From: Cristatella mucedo
Lineage: Eukaryota; Bryozoa; Phylactolaemata; Cristatellidae
Length of the DNA: 64,000 nt
Direction: 5' to 3'
Assembly: GCA_009760855.2 (NCBI GenBank)
Contig: WPIO01000107.1
Location: 1,303,501 to 1,367,500 of the forward strand
In this document: positions 24,151 to 64,000 of the stretch, in pieces
How the letters are laid out: each line of letters opens with the position of its first letter
Position numbering within the stretch: position 1 is the stretch's first letter
Made by a program: the position numbers and the translations under genes
Notes under the pieces: generated by a model
Told to the model about the DNA's origin: nothing
The model's input: the letters and a program-made list of their open reading frames with translations, nothing else
Database searches by the model: none

Positions 24151-25530
24151 ACTTTGAGAAAGAATTCCACATACAAGCCTTAAGATGGGCCACCGAGTTA
24201 TAGCAGGCCTGATGACCACTAACTACGAGTGATTCATAGCTGCGCTAGAGAGAGAGATCATGCAGGGCAGCTTTGGACAATGCAAGTCGAATACCAAGGG
24301 AAGGGCTCCGGCCGAGGCCCTGCACTGGATTTGCTAAGGTTCTCTCTTTTTGTTAATGCCCAATTCATGAACCTTAGTAAAAGCAACTTAGGAATGCATT
24401 TGAACGGCGATAACGAACGACAGTCTAGGCACTGTTAGCTTTTAATAAACTAAAAGCCTGCACTAAATGAAAGGCGCTGAGAAACGAATGATATTTTCAA
24501 TGAATCCTGTACTAGTGAGCATATAGCACTCGGTGCAAGATAGGCAAACTGAACGCACCCGGACCTGCACTAACCCTAAAGAGCTAAGGGTGCGGTAGCT
24601 GCAGCTACTGACGGCATGCTTGCAAACGTATCAGCCTTCCACGAGATGCACGTTTTCCAGCTATAGAAAAAATGCAAAACAAACGAATGCAGCACTCGTA
24701 CAAGAGCTAAGAGCAGAGGCCACTGAGGGAATGCATAAATGGTGACCTCGACCTGAGGCAGCCAAGCAGCTGATGGTAAGAAAGACACGCGAGCACATCC
24801 GGCAGAGGAAGTGAAAACGTTTCAGAGAAAAAAGGGGAGGAAGAAAGAGGAGCAGGAAGGAAGGGAAAGGAGTTGGATAAACCTTTTTTGGATTACAGCT
24901 AGTCTGCTTTCTACACCAAGCAAGCAGTACCAAAGATCTGAAAAAGACAAGCCAGCGCAGATGGAATCAATCAGCAACTTTAGGAGGCATACAGGGTACG
25001 TAGGCAGAACCCGAGATCCTTCCCACGTGCTGCTGCCGTCCGAGTGAGGGCTGGATCATAGCACTTCGGACATGACTGAATTGCTTCCAGCTTCTCTAGT
25101 TTGGTACAGGTTGACTAGAAAGCTACATATGAATCAAGAGCTAACCAGGTAATGCAAGACCGGTGACCTCCAATCTGCAAGATCAACCAAATAATTGCAA
25201 ACGTACAGTGTGAATTCCCTCCCCACAAGCACGGTTGCTTGCCTGTCCCTTGCGGTCTAGGATAATATCTATAGCAGGGGGCAGGAGGGAGAGCAGCTGA
25301 AACCCTATACTACCATTGTCATGGCTGGAGTTCACTTTCGGCTCCTTATCGACTTCGGAGGGGATGAGCATACTACCCGATAGAAATGATAGCAAAAACA
25401 TTGCATCATCGTGGCCGTCAAACCACCCATCACGCACATGCGCAACTCCCTGTTTCCAATCCGAATAAAGAAATAATGGTAACAAATCCGGGCCTGCGGC
25501 TCGGCTACAGCACCGACTGGCTTAGTGCCT
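24151..25530. other. No gene seen
   Basis: Short frames only. No repeat family recognised. Confidence 0.45.
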
Positions 25531-25675
25531 TCGTAGCCGAGCAGGTTTGGTCCAGTAGTAAAGGTGCTCGCCCCGACCAAGGCCTGGCTAAGGTAGTGGG
25601 GCTCGAGCTTCGACGCATATGTGAAGCGTCTGAATTGAGATTAAGTTCTCTTGGGGCGCTACACAATTGAATTAT
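25531..25675 (+). mobile_element. tRNA-derived SINE 1
   Basis: tRNA-like head with an A box (TTTGGTCCAGTAGTAAAGG) and a decayed B box (GGGGCTCGAGCTTC), then a LINE-type tail with the family A hairpin (AGATTAAGTTCTCTTGGGGC). Confidence 0.8.
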
Positions 25676-26391
25676 ATATTTTTTTTCGGCATGCCACCCT
25701 GCATGGCTGCAGCTCTGCAGCAATGGCAAAGCGATTTCCCGGGGTTGCTGACAGGCTCGTTGAGCAGCTCAAGCTGGGCACCAGCAGCAGCAGCAGCACC
25801 AGCGAGCTGCTTCAACGGTCGCTGGAACAGCGCTTGGGGAACTATAATGCAACTGCTAGAGCCAGAAGGTTTCGGGGAAACTCGGGGTTCTAGTGAGGCC
25901 AAGCAAGGCATGATAGGCTAGACACTGAGACAACTCAAGCGATAGCTCACCCTCAGCACTCCCCTACTGACTCATGTTGACCAGCATGGTCACAAGACAG
26001 ACGATGTGACTTTTACAGGCTGTCAACACACGGTACCAGCCCCATCACCTCTCCTCGAGAGGGGAGGGAGGGGCGATGCCCCATCAGTTCTTCCTCGGGC
26101 CCTACCATACATGCCGACAGATTTGACCAACTCGGCAAAAGATTCTCGGTGGATTAAAAGAAAGTAGACACTCAGCCGGTGCTCTGGCCAGCTAGAAAAA
26201 AAGCCACACCTGCTCTTTGACACCAGACCATCAGATGTTGCTTACGCTGACAGGAACACAATTTGATGGCTTGACAGCCAGCAGCCGCAGCTGCAGGACA
26301 CCTTGCAGAGCAGCTGAAGCATTCTGAGGCCACGGCAGCAGTACTACTAAGGCGAGGTGGTATGGAAATAAATAAATATCAGCTGATGTAA

Positions 26392-26523
26392 CAGTCTCAT
26401 TTGTATAGCAGCAGATAGGCCTTAACGGCTTTGGAAATCAAGGGTCGCTCACTGAAGGATTCAAACCCACGACCTCTTTTGTGAAGAGCGAGCGCCTTAC
26501 CTCCTGGGCTATCACGGCCCGTG
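26392..26523 (-). mobile_element. tRNA-derived SINE 2
   Basis: On the - strand: GCCGTGATAGCCCAGGAGGT (A box area), GTGGGTTTGAATCCTTCAG (B box), then CCGTTAAGGCCTATCTGCTG and CAAATGAGA. It shares no tail with SINE 1. Confidence 0.78.
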
Positions 26524-26559
26524 GAAATAGGAGAACTGAGTAGGGAAGGAAGGAGGGAG

Positions 26560-26803
<244 letters not shown>

Positions 26804-26809
26804 AGGGGC

Positions 26810-27933
26810 AGTGGGCAAAGGATGCAGCTGGCTGCTCTGGCCTAAAAGCAGGTTGGGCATATCGCCACAGTCACGAGTCATTGCAAAGTCAGCTTGTGAT
26901 CTCACTTCAAGCCGAGAACCGAAGAACTGAGAACTGGCCAACATGCGATCTCATGCCCGTTTCGATAGGCCTTGCTTGGGGCGTGGGAAGCATACACTGA
27001 AGAATGCACATTGTTGATACTGAGAGACAGACCGGTGTGAGGATCTGAGAGACAACTCCACACTCGATATGCTATGCACATACATATGCATTCGCAGAGT
27101 AAACATTGCTTTCGACTGGCAGTCGGTATCGGCTCCATCGGCCTGAGATCATTCCTAGCAACAAATCTGCTGCACTTTGATCGAGCCTCTTAATTAGCCA
27201 GTCCAAAGTCTCACGTGCAAGCAAGCCACAGGTATAGCAAGCCTCAGCATGCTACAGATGCAGAGGGCAACAGGTTAATGTGCTGGTCGGGGCATCAGGA
27301 CCGGCCAAGCAGAGCACCACGAGCTATCACTCAAACCGACCTCACCACAGCCGAGTACTGCAGCAACAACCGATTTAAACTCCCCTCCCCTCCCCCCAAA
27401 AGCTGCATGCACTAGCAGCCCCCCTTCATCCGAGTAACTCGACTCGACTTCAAAACCGTAAAACGCAGTCGAATCTGAGTGGCAAGGCGGCCATCGCGGG
27501 CATCGCCTACGCAAGTGCTGCCTTTAGAAGCGCGAGTGCTGCTTTCTTTCCTCGGCTCGGCAGTGACTCGCGAATTCCGTTTAAGAGCTCCGTTTAAACT
27601 ACTGTAGTGCCAGCTTTGCCTGCGGTCGAAGACGCGTTCGAATGGCGTCGCTTGGGCGCCAAGCCACATGCAGGCTCGTGGCCTTGCACGATCGAGGCGG
27701 TGAGACTAGAGCACACTCGACCTTCGCTATCGTTCGGCGGCGAGCACACGAGCTATCATCGTCAGCGTCGAACACCAGCACCGATCGGCTGCCTCAGCAA
27801 CTGCTGATTGGTTCAGAAGCCCGGCAAAGCGGGCCAGCAAAGCAGAGAGCCGGGGTCGAGTGGCCGATGCAGCTGCTGCTGGCGGCTGCTGCTGCTGCTG
27901 GCACTTGGCGAGCGCGCGAGCGCCGAGACTTAC
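26810..27933. other. No gene seen; becomes CpG-rich toward the right
   Basis: From about 27480 CpG density rises, part of the ARID2-side promoter island. It would be intron 1 of the signal-peptide gene if that gene is real. Confidence 0.45.
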
Positions 27934-28041
27934 GAAAGTCATGTTCTCCTCTGGGTCCGGATCGAAGGCGAAGGTGCAGCCGGCGATAGCGGCCAGAAAC
28001 AGACAGACGCACGAGACAGTCTTATTCGATAGGCCCGCCAT
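27934..28041 (-). CDS. First coding exon of a secreted protein (possible acid lipase-like)
   Basis: Thirty-six codons, MAGLSNKTVSCVCLFLAAIA then GCTFAFDPDPEENMTF, followed at once by a perfect GTAAGT donor in phase 0. The N-terminus is a classic signal peptide: short polar start, hydrophobic core, small residues before the cut. The DPDPEENMTF after it recalls the mature N-terminus of animal acid/gastric lipases (pattern DPE.NM..SEII), but that is too short to decide. I could not find further exons at lower coordinates, so the rest lies behind a long intron or is too diverged. It may be no gene at all. Confidence 0.35.
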
Positions 28042-28981
28042 AGCGTCTGCGTCGGCTAGTGGCTGCCGTCAGCGCCGACACGAGAGGAGCCAATGTCGAG
28101 GCGCGTGCGGATCGCATATCCTAGCCCGTGCTCTATGACCTCTGGTAGCGTTCCGGTCGGCTGCCGAGCGGCCCGACCGGTGTCCGACGCAGTGACTGGA
28201 GCTGGTGGCCGCAGCACTGCCTCCGCCGATTCGGCCCTACCCCTGTCCAGTGCACAGACGCAATTAAGCAATCCCACTGGGGTGCAGACGTCGTCGAGTG
28301 GCAGAAAGCGGACGCCTCGCCTTGCCGTCGACAGTTGGACTGCTGTACGAGTAGGTGCCTCGGTAGCCGGACCTCTGCACCTCATTAACCCGATAGGCTG
28401 CTCTTCAGCCGTCTTTCACATAAATATGCAGCGCGGTTCTTTATTTCCTTCATTTGAAACGGCGTGCATCCGTTGCTAGTCGCTTTTTCACCTTCGTGCG
28501 TCGGCCCAGGCGCAAATTGTGGGGCCCGAGATTCATTACATCGGCACATAGCACTCCGCGTGCCGCCATAACGGTTCTGAATACCCATCCAATTGCAATT
28601 GCCCCTATGCCTCTCTGCGCAATTGATTCGCTCAGTAGGCTTTTTGTTACGCTCGGCCGTAGATAGTCTGCCGATACGGTACAAAACGTCGCCAACAGGA
28701 GGAAATAACAGTGATGTTTGCGTACGTTGTTCGGCGCGCGTAAGCGACTGCCTCGAGGATTTCGTCGCAAAGGCTGGTAAACGGTGCTGATTGAGGTCGA
28801 AAAGGACGCTTTTGCGCCAGGAACTGGCCAGTTCATTGTCAGCGCCCTTTGGGACCCAAACCGTAAACGCCGCTCCGCTTCGTGGAGAAGATCGTTCGTC
28901 GCTGCCGGATTTCCTAATTCGGTCTCTGCGGCCAGAAGTCGCATGGAAAACGTGAGCTGCTCGTGAACTGCCTGCCTCCAA
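28042..28981. promoter_or_regulatory. Probable divergent promoter region
   Basis: About 940 bp between two start codons that face away from each other (ARID2 on +, a signal-peptide exon on -). The sequence is clearly richer in CpG than the repeat-filled flanks and has no transposon copy, which fits a CpG-type housekeeping promoter. I see no clear TATA box. A 287-codon open frame on the - strand here (28385-29248) looks accidental: it crosses ARID2 exons 1 and 2 antisense. Confidence 0.45.
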
Positions 28982-59329
<30,348 letters not shown>

Positions 59330-59421
59330 TCGAACGCCACTGGCCAAAAATGTTTAGCGCTTCTCGATTGGTTCAGCCGTGCGGTGCAGGTACGGCATTT
59401 GTTTGCTCTGCCTTGATTCAG

Positions 59422-59493
59422 AATGAGGTCGTGTCCTGCTTGATTGAGATGCGATCGATTTCGAGCTCTGCTTGTCGCACATGCCCTCGTTAG
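59422..59493 (+). CDS. ARID2: ARID2 alternative terminal exon
   Basis: Twenty-three codons and a TAG after acceptor TTGATTCAG. The Ser/Leu pattern and the SSS..C spacing fit the last helix of ARID2 better than the tentative exon at 59233. An in-frame join would work if exon 22 ended after its ninth codon (CAA) at a GC-type donor GCACTA, which is weak. Confidence 0.4.
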   Translation, partial: NEVVSCLIEMRSISSSACRTCPR

Positions 59494-59915
59494 CGTAGAA
59501 CTCCTGTCGTGTGCCTGCTCTCTGCAGTTCGAGTGTCTACGTTTTCTGCCCGCGGCATACGACTCAGTGTAGGTGTAGCAATGCCTGGCTTCATTTTTTA
59601 GCATCATAAAAAAGCACGAGGGCACACTATCGTACGTTGCCTTGAGCTCGATGGAAAGTTCGGCCGTCGCCAGCGGCTGCCTTTGGGAAATGCATCGGCA
59701 GCAGCTGCCTCAGCAGCAGCAGCAGCATCAGCAATGATCCGAGACCTGCAAGCCTGTTGTTGCGGCTGCTATAACTGCTGAGGGAATGATGCCAAGCATT
59801 GGCTGCTTTTGTGGTCAGCTTGCATCACACTGGCAGCGATCAGCAGCAGACGAGCGAGAAGCAATCGGCCCGAGGTCGGCCCTAGTTGTCAGCCTGTGTC
59901 TTCTGTCTCCCCCCT

Positions 59916-60225
<310 letters not shown>

Positions 60226-60922
60226 TCACTCTCTTTCTCACCTCTTACCAGTACGTGATCTCAGATCGTTTACCTATTTTCCAGCCAAATGTAGCCTTTG
60301 AATGTTGAGTCACTCTAGGCCAATACCCCATCGCCTTTTGCATCGGCTGAGCAGACATTGTGGCATGTTGGACGAGTTGGCCGACCCGCTATTCCTCACC
60401 ATTTTGTACTAGTGCCAGCCGTATCCTTGGCCATTGTTCGGGCAGACTGCTGAAGTGCCCTCAGTCGGTCAGCGTGCCGTGCAGTGCCGGCCTGCGCTTG
60501 TTTGATGCCGTGCATCAGGTGTAGGGCAGCACCGGTCTCTGCCCGTGCTTCCTTCGCTCGCTGCTCGGGCGCTCCAGGTTACCCAGGCTCGTCGAGCTGC
60601 ATCGCCGTGCGTCGGCGCCAGCTGCCAAAGGCAGCGGCTGCCAGCTGCTGCATCCACTTTGCCGTTCAGAGCAGGCGGCTGTAGATGTGTAGATAATGCT
60701 GCTGTGCTAGTTGTGTAGATACGTAGAATTTTCATACTGATGGCGTCCTCCATTCCACTTGTATGCAGACCTAAGATGATGAGACATTGTCATGTTCCTG
60801 TAGCTACGACCCCATAGATTGATTGCCGGTGGGTGGCGCGGCTAGCAGTCATGCTGAGCGCCGTGTATCCATGCACGTGCTCCCTACATTTGTACGACTG
60901 TATGTAAGATAATGTCTTTGTT

Positions 60923-60928
60923 ATTAAA
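60923..60928 (+). terminator. Possible ARID2 polyadenylation signal
   Basis: ATTAAA, a common variant signal, lies about 1.4 kb past the last ARID2 coding segment. I saw no AATAAA in between. The 3' UTR would contain the large CT repeat at 60 kb. Position alone supports this. Confidence 0.22.
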
Positions 60929-60929
60929 A

Positions 60930-62034
60930 TTGCCCATTTTCAGCCTCACCTGCGTTTTCATCTCATTGTTGCCGATGGACAAACCTCGCCCTTCATGTTA
61001 ATGTATCTCCTCCTCAGCAAGCTGTGTCTGCATGCAGAGCATTGCTTGACTTGTTCGGCCACTGATCTTGCTGCCAAGTCATCGGCTGAGGCTGCTAAGG
61101 GGACGTGTCGAGTGACCGATGCAAAACTCGTGCAGCCTGCCCAGGGCAGGGCCTGAACCTTCAGTAGGTCAGTAACCTTCGCTGATCGTGCTGCAGCTTT
61201 AGCTGCCATGTGCATTGGAGGTGACACACGTTGGCGACAGCAGGAATACTGACTAGTGAGCGATTTTTAAAACGAGGGCCCCTACAATTGATGTTAATGG
61301 CAGCGTTCCCAGCAACTGGTGTGCTGTCCGACGTAACGTTAAGACTTTCGAAACCCACGAGCAGCTTTAGGGAAGGGTTGGTTGCAGTACCATGGACAGC
61401 TCAACCGAAGCTACTAGTGTGTAATACTAATGATAATACGTTGAATAGCACCGTGTTAACTAAATCTGTTACTAGCCACCTTACGTATTCGCAAATGAAG
61501 CAAGTCGACTGCTCAGTGATAGCATACAATTCTGGCGTGTGTCAGCGAGGATAAAGGAAATCGAGGATGAAGGATATCGAGGAAATAAAGAAAATCGTCA
61601 TCAATCGTGTGATCTGAAGTGTCACGTCAGTCAAGGAAGTGAATTCCTGGCTTTGGTAGCATACCCAACTGAATGCTAGGTCAATGAAGGATTTCAGGTT
61701 GGTTAGAGGCACAGCTAAACGTCAGACGAGTAGGCGGTACGATGCAAAGCCTGGTTAGGAAGTATTTAAGATAAGCGATTTGCAGTGAGAAACTGGGCGT
61801 TGTGCTCGATCAACACTTATAGCCTATGGGTAAATCAAGTTCACGTGATAGCCACGAGCCTGCACGGCCAGCCTCCCAACAAACCCGTGGAGCCTTTCCA
61901 GCTCAAGCTAGTCATGACAGGCAGACGTAACTGATTTAGCAGCCTCATCGAAACGACGGTGAAAGAGTCTCCGCGAGGGTGGGTGCCACCCATGCTGGAG
62001 GCAAGAAATAGTCTGTTTAAGGACTCGAACCCAT
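60930..62034. other. No gene seen between ARID2 and LINE A
   Basis: A 107-codon + strand frame (61231-61554) has no recognisable domain. 61640-61790 resembles an old LINE 3' part. Confidence 0.4.
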
Positions 62035-62720
62035 AATAATAATAATGCACTTGATAAAGCGCCCTCAGAGAACCCAATCTCTCTCTAGGCGCTTTACATT
62101 TGCTGCAAAGGGAAATGCAATTGAATGGTGAGTAATATCATGCTTGATAAACAACATGAATAACATGGTTAGGAGTGACATGCACAGGGTCAGCATGCAA
62201 ATGCGGTTAGTGGCAGCAAGCAGTGTCAGCACGCATAAGCACATCAAGGACGAATCACAGGGACCCACTAAATGCTGTCCTAAATAGGTGTTTTGAGGTC
62301 TTTTTAAACGTGGTCAAGTCAGGGGATGTTCTGACGCAAGTCGGCAGGGAGTTCCAGGCTGTGGGAGCATAGGAACTAAATGCATGGTCTCCAAAGGATT
62401 TCAGGTTTGTACGAGGTATTTGTAGATTGTTGGATTCCGAAAAGCAGGCGGTACGATGCTTGACCTGGTGGGGGAGTATATCTGAGAGATAGGCTGGAGC
62501 CAAAGAATGAAGGAACCTAAAAGTGAGCGACAAAACCTTGAAGTTAATCCGTTGCTTGACTGGTAGCCAGTGCAGGTCGGCGAGAAGTGGTGTAATGTGG
62601 CAGCTGCGACGCTCACGATAGACAAGCCTAGCTGAGGAGTTTTTCACCAGTTGCAATCGCCTGATCGCGAAAGCCGGTAGGCCAGTAAGCAGTGAGTTGC
62701 AGAAGTCGAGACGGATCACC
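62035..62720 (-). mobile_element. LINE family A fragment
   Basis: AATAATAATAATGCACTTGA tail, hairpin, 3' UTR and an RT C-terminus that still reads openly on the - strand from 62255 to about 62700 ([40 protein letters not shown]). Confidence 0.9.
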
Positions 62721-63311
62721 TGGGTTTGGAAGTGCAGTACCTTTAACGTTGGATTCAGACCCACTGCAAGTTCCACTCTCAACAAGCCCTGTTAGGGCTA
62801 CAGCGCCATACATACATACAGCACATGCTATGCAGCTGCATTCGGCGACGCCTTCATGGCAGCTGTGCTAAAGGCCCTGCCTGCGCTGCCAATGCTTCGT
62901 CAGGCAGCTGACTTCCCGCTACGGTTGTCGTAGAACGTTGAGGCCGCTTTTGGCGAACCCCCTTCCGTCGTGCGAGCCCTTATAATGGGTTCTTGCAAAT
63001 ATTTAATTAGGTTTGCTTATGGCTGATATTAAAGAAATATGCACTTATTATTTTGTTGACATAGTTGGCAGTTGTTCTTTAGCGCTGATGTTTTGTTGTT
63101 TTTTTAGCGCCGATGTTTTGTTGCTTCAGCGCCGAGCTCGCAAGTGCATCCGCGTTGACTTAAGCTTGAAAGCGTGTCGATGTTTGACAATGCAGCAAAG
63201 CCAATCGATGCTCTGGCGGCGTGCACCTCGTCGCTCGCCGGAGCGTCCCTGCGGCTCGCGGCTCGCTTGAGCGAGTTCGCTGCTTAGCGTGTGCATTTTT
63301 TTCGGTAATTG

Positions 63312-63317
63312 TTTATT
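63312..63317 (-). terminator. Polyadenylation signal for the EF-hand gene
   Basis: TTTATT on the + strand, that is AATAAA on the - strand, about 300 bp past the EF-hand stop codon. This would make the hairpin at 63445-63482 part of the 3' UTR. Confidence 0.4.
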
Positions 63318-63444
63318 GCACAAGCTTTCACTGGGTTATTCCATCAGACCAACCTTGCATAGTCAGTCGCACGGACAGCATGTATACTCCTCGAGCCGCC
63401 TTGAGACAATTGAAGCGTTGTCGAATTATTTTTTTTTAGTCTCG

Positions 63445-63482
63445 CGCCAGGTGCCGCGGCCGGTGCATAGCGGCACCTGGCG
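63445..63482. repeat. Perfect 13-bp inverted repeat (hairpin)
   Basis: CGCCAGGTGCCGC and its exact reverse complement flank a 12-nt loop (63458-63469). The stem is GC-rich and would be stable in RNA. It lies about 140 bp past the stop of the EF-hand gene, in its likely 3' UTR. Confidence 0.85.
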
Positions 63483-63618
63483 TCGGCTTCGCCTGTCGGT
63501 CGAGAAAGTGAAATACGAAGGCGTATGCCAAGAAATGCCTGCTTGCGCTCAGTCTCGCGCCGGCCAGAAAGGTGCAACCGGCGGCAGCCATTAGAGATAG
63601 ATAGACCGAGAGGCGGTC

Positions 63619-64000
63619 TCACAGGCTCAGGCTGGCAGCTTTGCTTCGCGAGCGCTTGGCTCGAAGGCGTGCGTCGCTCATCGCTGCCGCAAAGCCTCGA
63701 TAGCGCACGCGTCCCTGGCCATCGGCCATGGCCGCTCGCAGCAGTTTCTTCAGCTGCCGCTTCGTCAACTCTTCGCCGATCGAGAGGAAGCCTTCTCTGA
63801 GCTCGTCCGGCGCGATGTAGCCCTTTTGATCCCTGTCGAACAGCTGGAAGGCGATCTTCGCTTCCTTTTCAAAGCCGTCCGACTTCTTCGCCATTGCTTG
63901 CAGGAACTCGTCCTTATCTATCGCTCCGTTGCCGTCGGCGTCGAGCTCGTCGACGAGCGAGGCGATTTCCTCTTGGCTCATGCGGTAGCCGGCCGCTGCG
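63619..64000 (-). CDS. Calmodulin-like EF-hand protein, 5'-partial
   Basis: The frame is open to the window edge; the first visible Met (63981) is probably internal, since GYRMSQEEIASLVDE aligns with the middle of calmodulin (GQNPTEAELQDMINE). From that Met: EF loop DADGNGAIDKDE (14-25) with canonical Asp/Asn/Glu ligands, EF loop DRDQKGYIAPDE (49-60), also canonical, and a third degenerate loop around MADGQGRVRYRG that has lost its first ligand. It ends in a basic tail (LRAKRSRSKAASLSL). So it is a calmodulin relative, not calmodulin itself (conserved residues differ and there is a basic extension). Calcium binding at two sites is likely from family knowledge. No intron in the visible part. 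Confidence 0.82.
   Translation of the reverse strand, partial: AAAGYRMSQEEIASLVDELDADGNGAIDKDEFLQAMAKKSDGFEKEAKIAFQLFDRDQKGYIAPDELREGFLSIGEELTKRQLKKLLRAAMADGQGRVRYRGFAAAMSDARLRAKRSRSKAASLSL

Overview
This is a stretch of animal (metazoan) nuclear DNA. Coding sequence is broken into many short exons with GT-AG introns. There are long dinucleotide and trinucleotide microsatellites, many 5'-truncated non-LTR retrotransposon copies, and tRNA-derived SINEs. The window does not identify the species. A marine invertebrate bilaterian is my best guess, because the encoded protein is clearly homologous to but diverged from vertebrate ARID2, and the LINEs are of the L2/CR1 type. That is inference.

The one large gene I can reconstruct is an ARID2 (BAF200) orthologue on the + strand, from about 28982 to about 59.4 kb. 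I placed 21 exons by matching reading frame, GT/AG borders and the order of conserved segments; their phases join without a frame break. The product is about 1,540 to 1,571 residues: ARID DNA-binding domain, armadillo-like helical region, RFX-like winged-helix segment, a long low-complexity Ala/Ser/Gly/Pro middle, two C2H2 zinc fingers and a conserved C-terminal segment. ARID2 is the DNA-binding, signature subunit of the PBAF (SWI/SNF) chromatin-remodelling complex. The last exon is not settled.

Left of ARID2, 1-27.9 kb is a repeat desert. It holds many copies of one LINE family with a (TTA)n tail (family A, one with a 400-codon open RT frame at 1866-3115), a second family with a TACATTA tail (family B), two tRNA-SINE families, and GA, GT, TA, CTG and TATG microsatellites. 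A short exon on the - strand at 27934-28041 encodes a signal peptide followed by a GTAAGT donor. Its ATG faces the ARID2 ATG about 940 bp away, so a divergent promoter is likely.

ARID2 introns carry the same repeats, including SINEs nested inside LINEs, two identical LINE tails 4.7 kb apart, a perfect 19-bp hairpin, and a LINE tail that ends exactly at an ARID2 splice acceptor. Right of ARID2 come more family A sequence and, at the window edge on the - strand, the 3' part of a calmodulin-like EF-hand gene.

I found no rRNA, no convincing functional tRNA, no CRISPR and no bacterial-type system.
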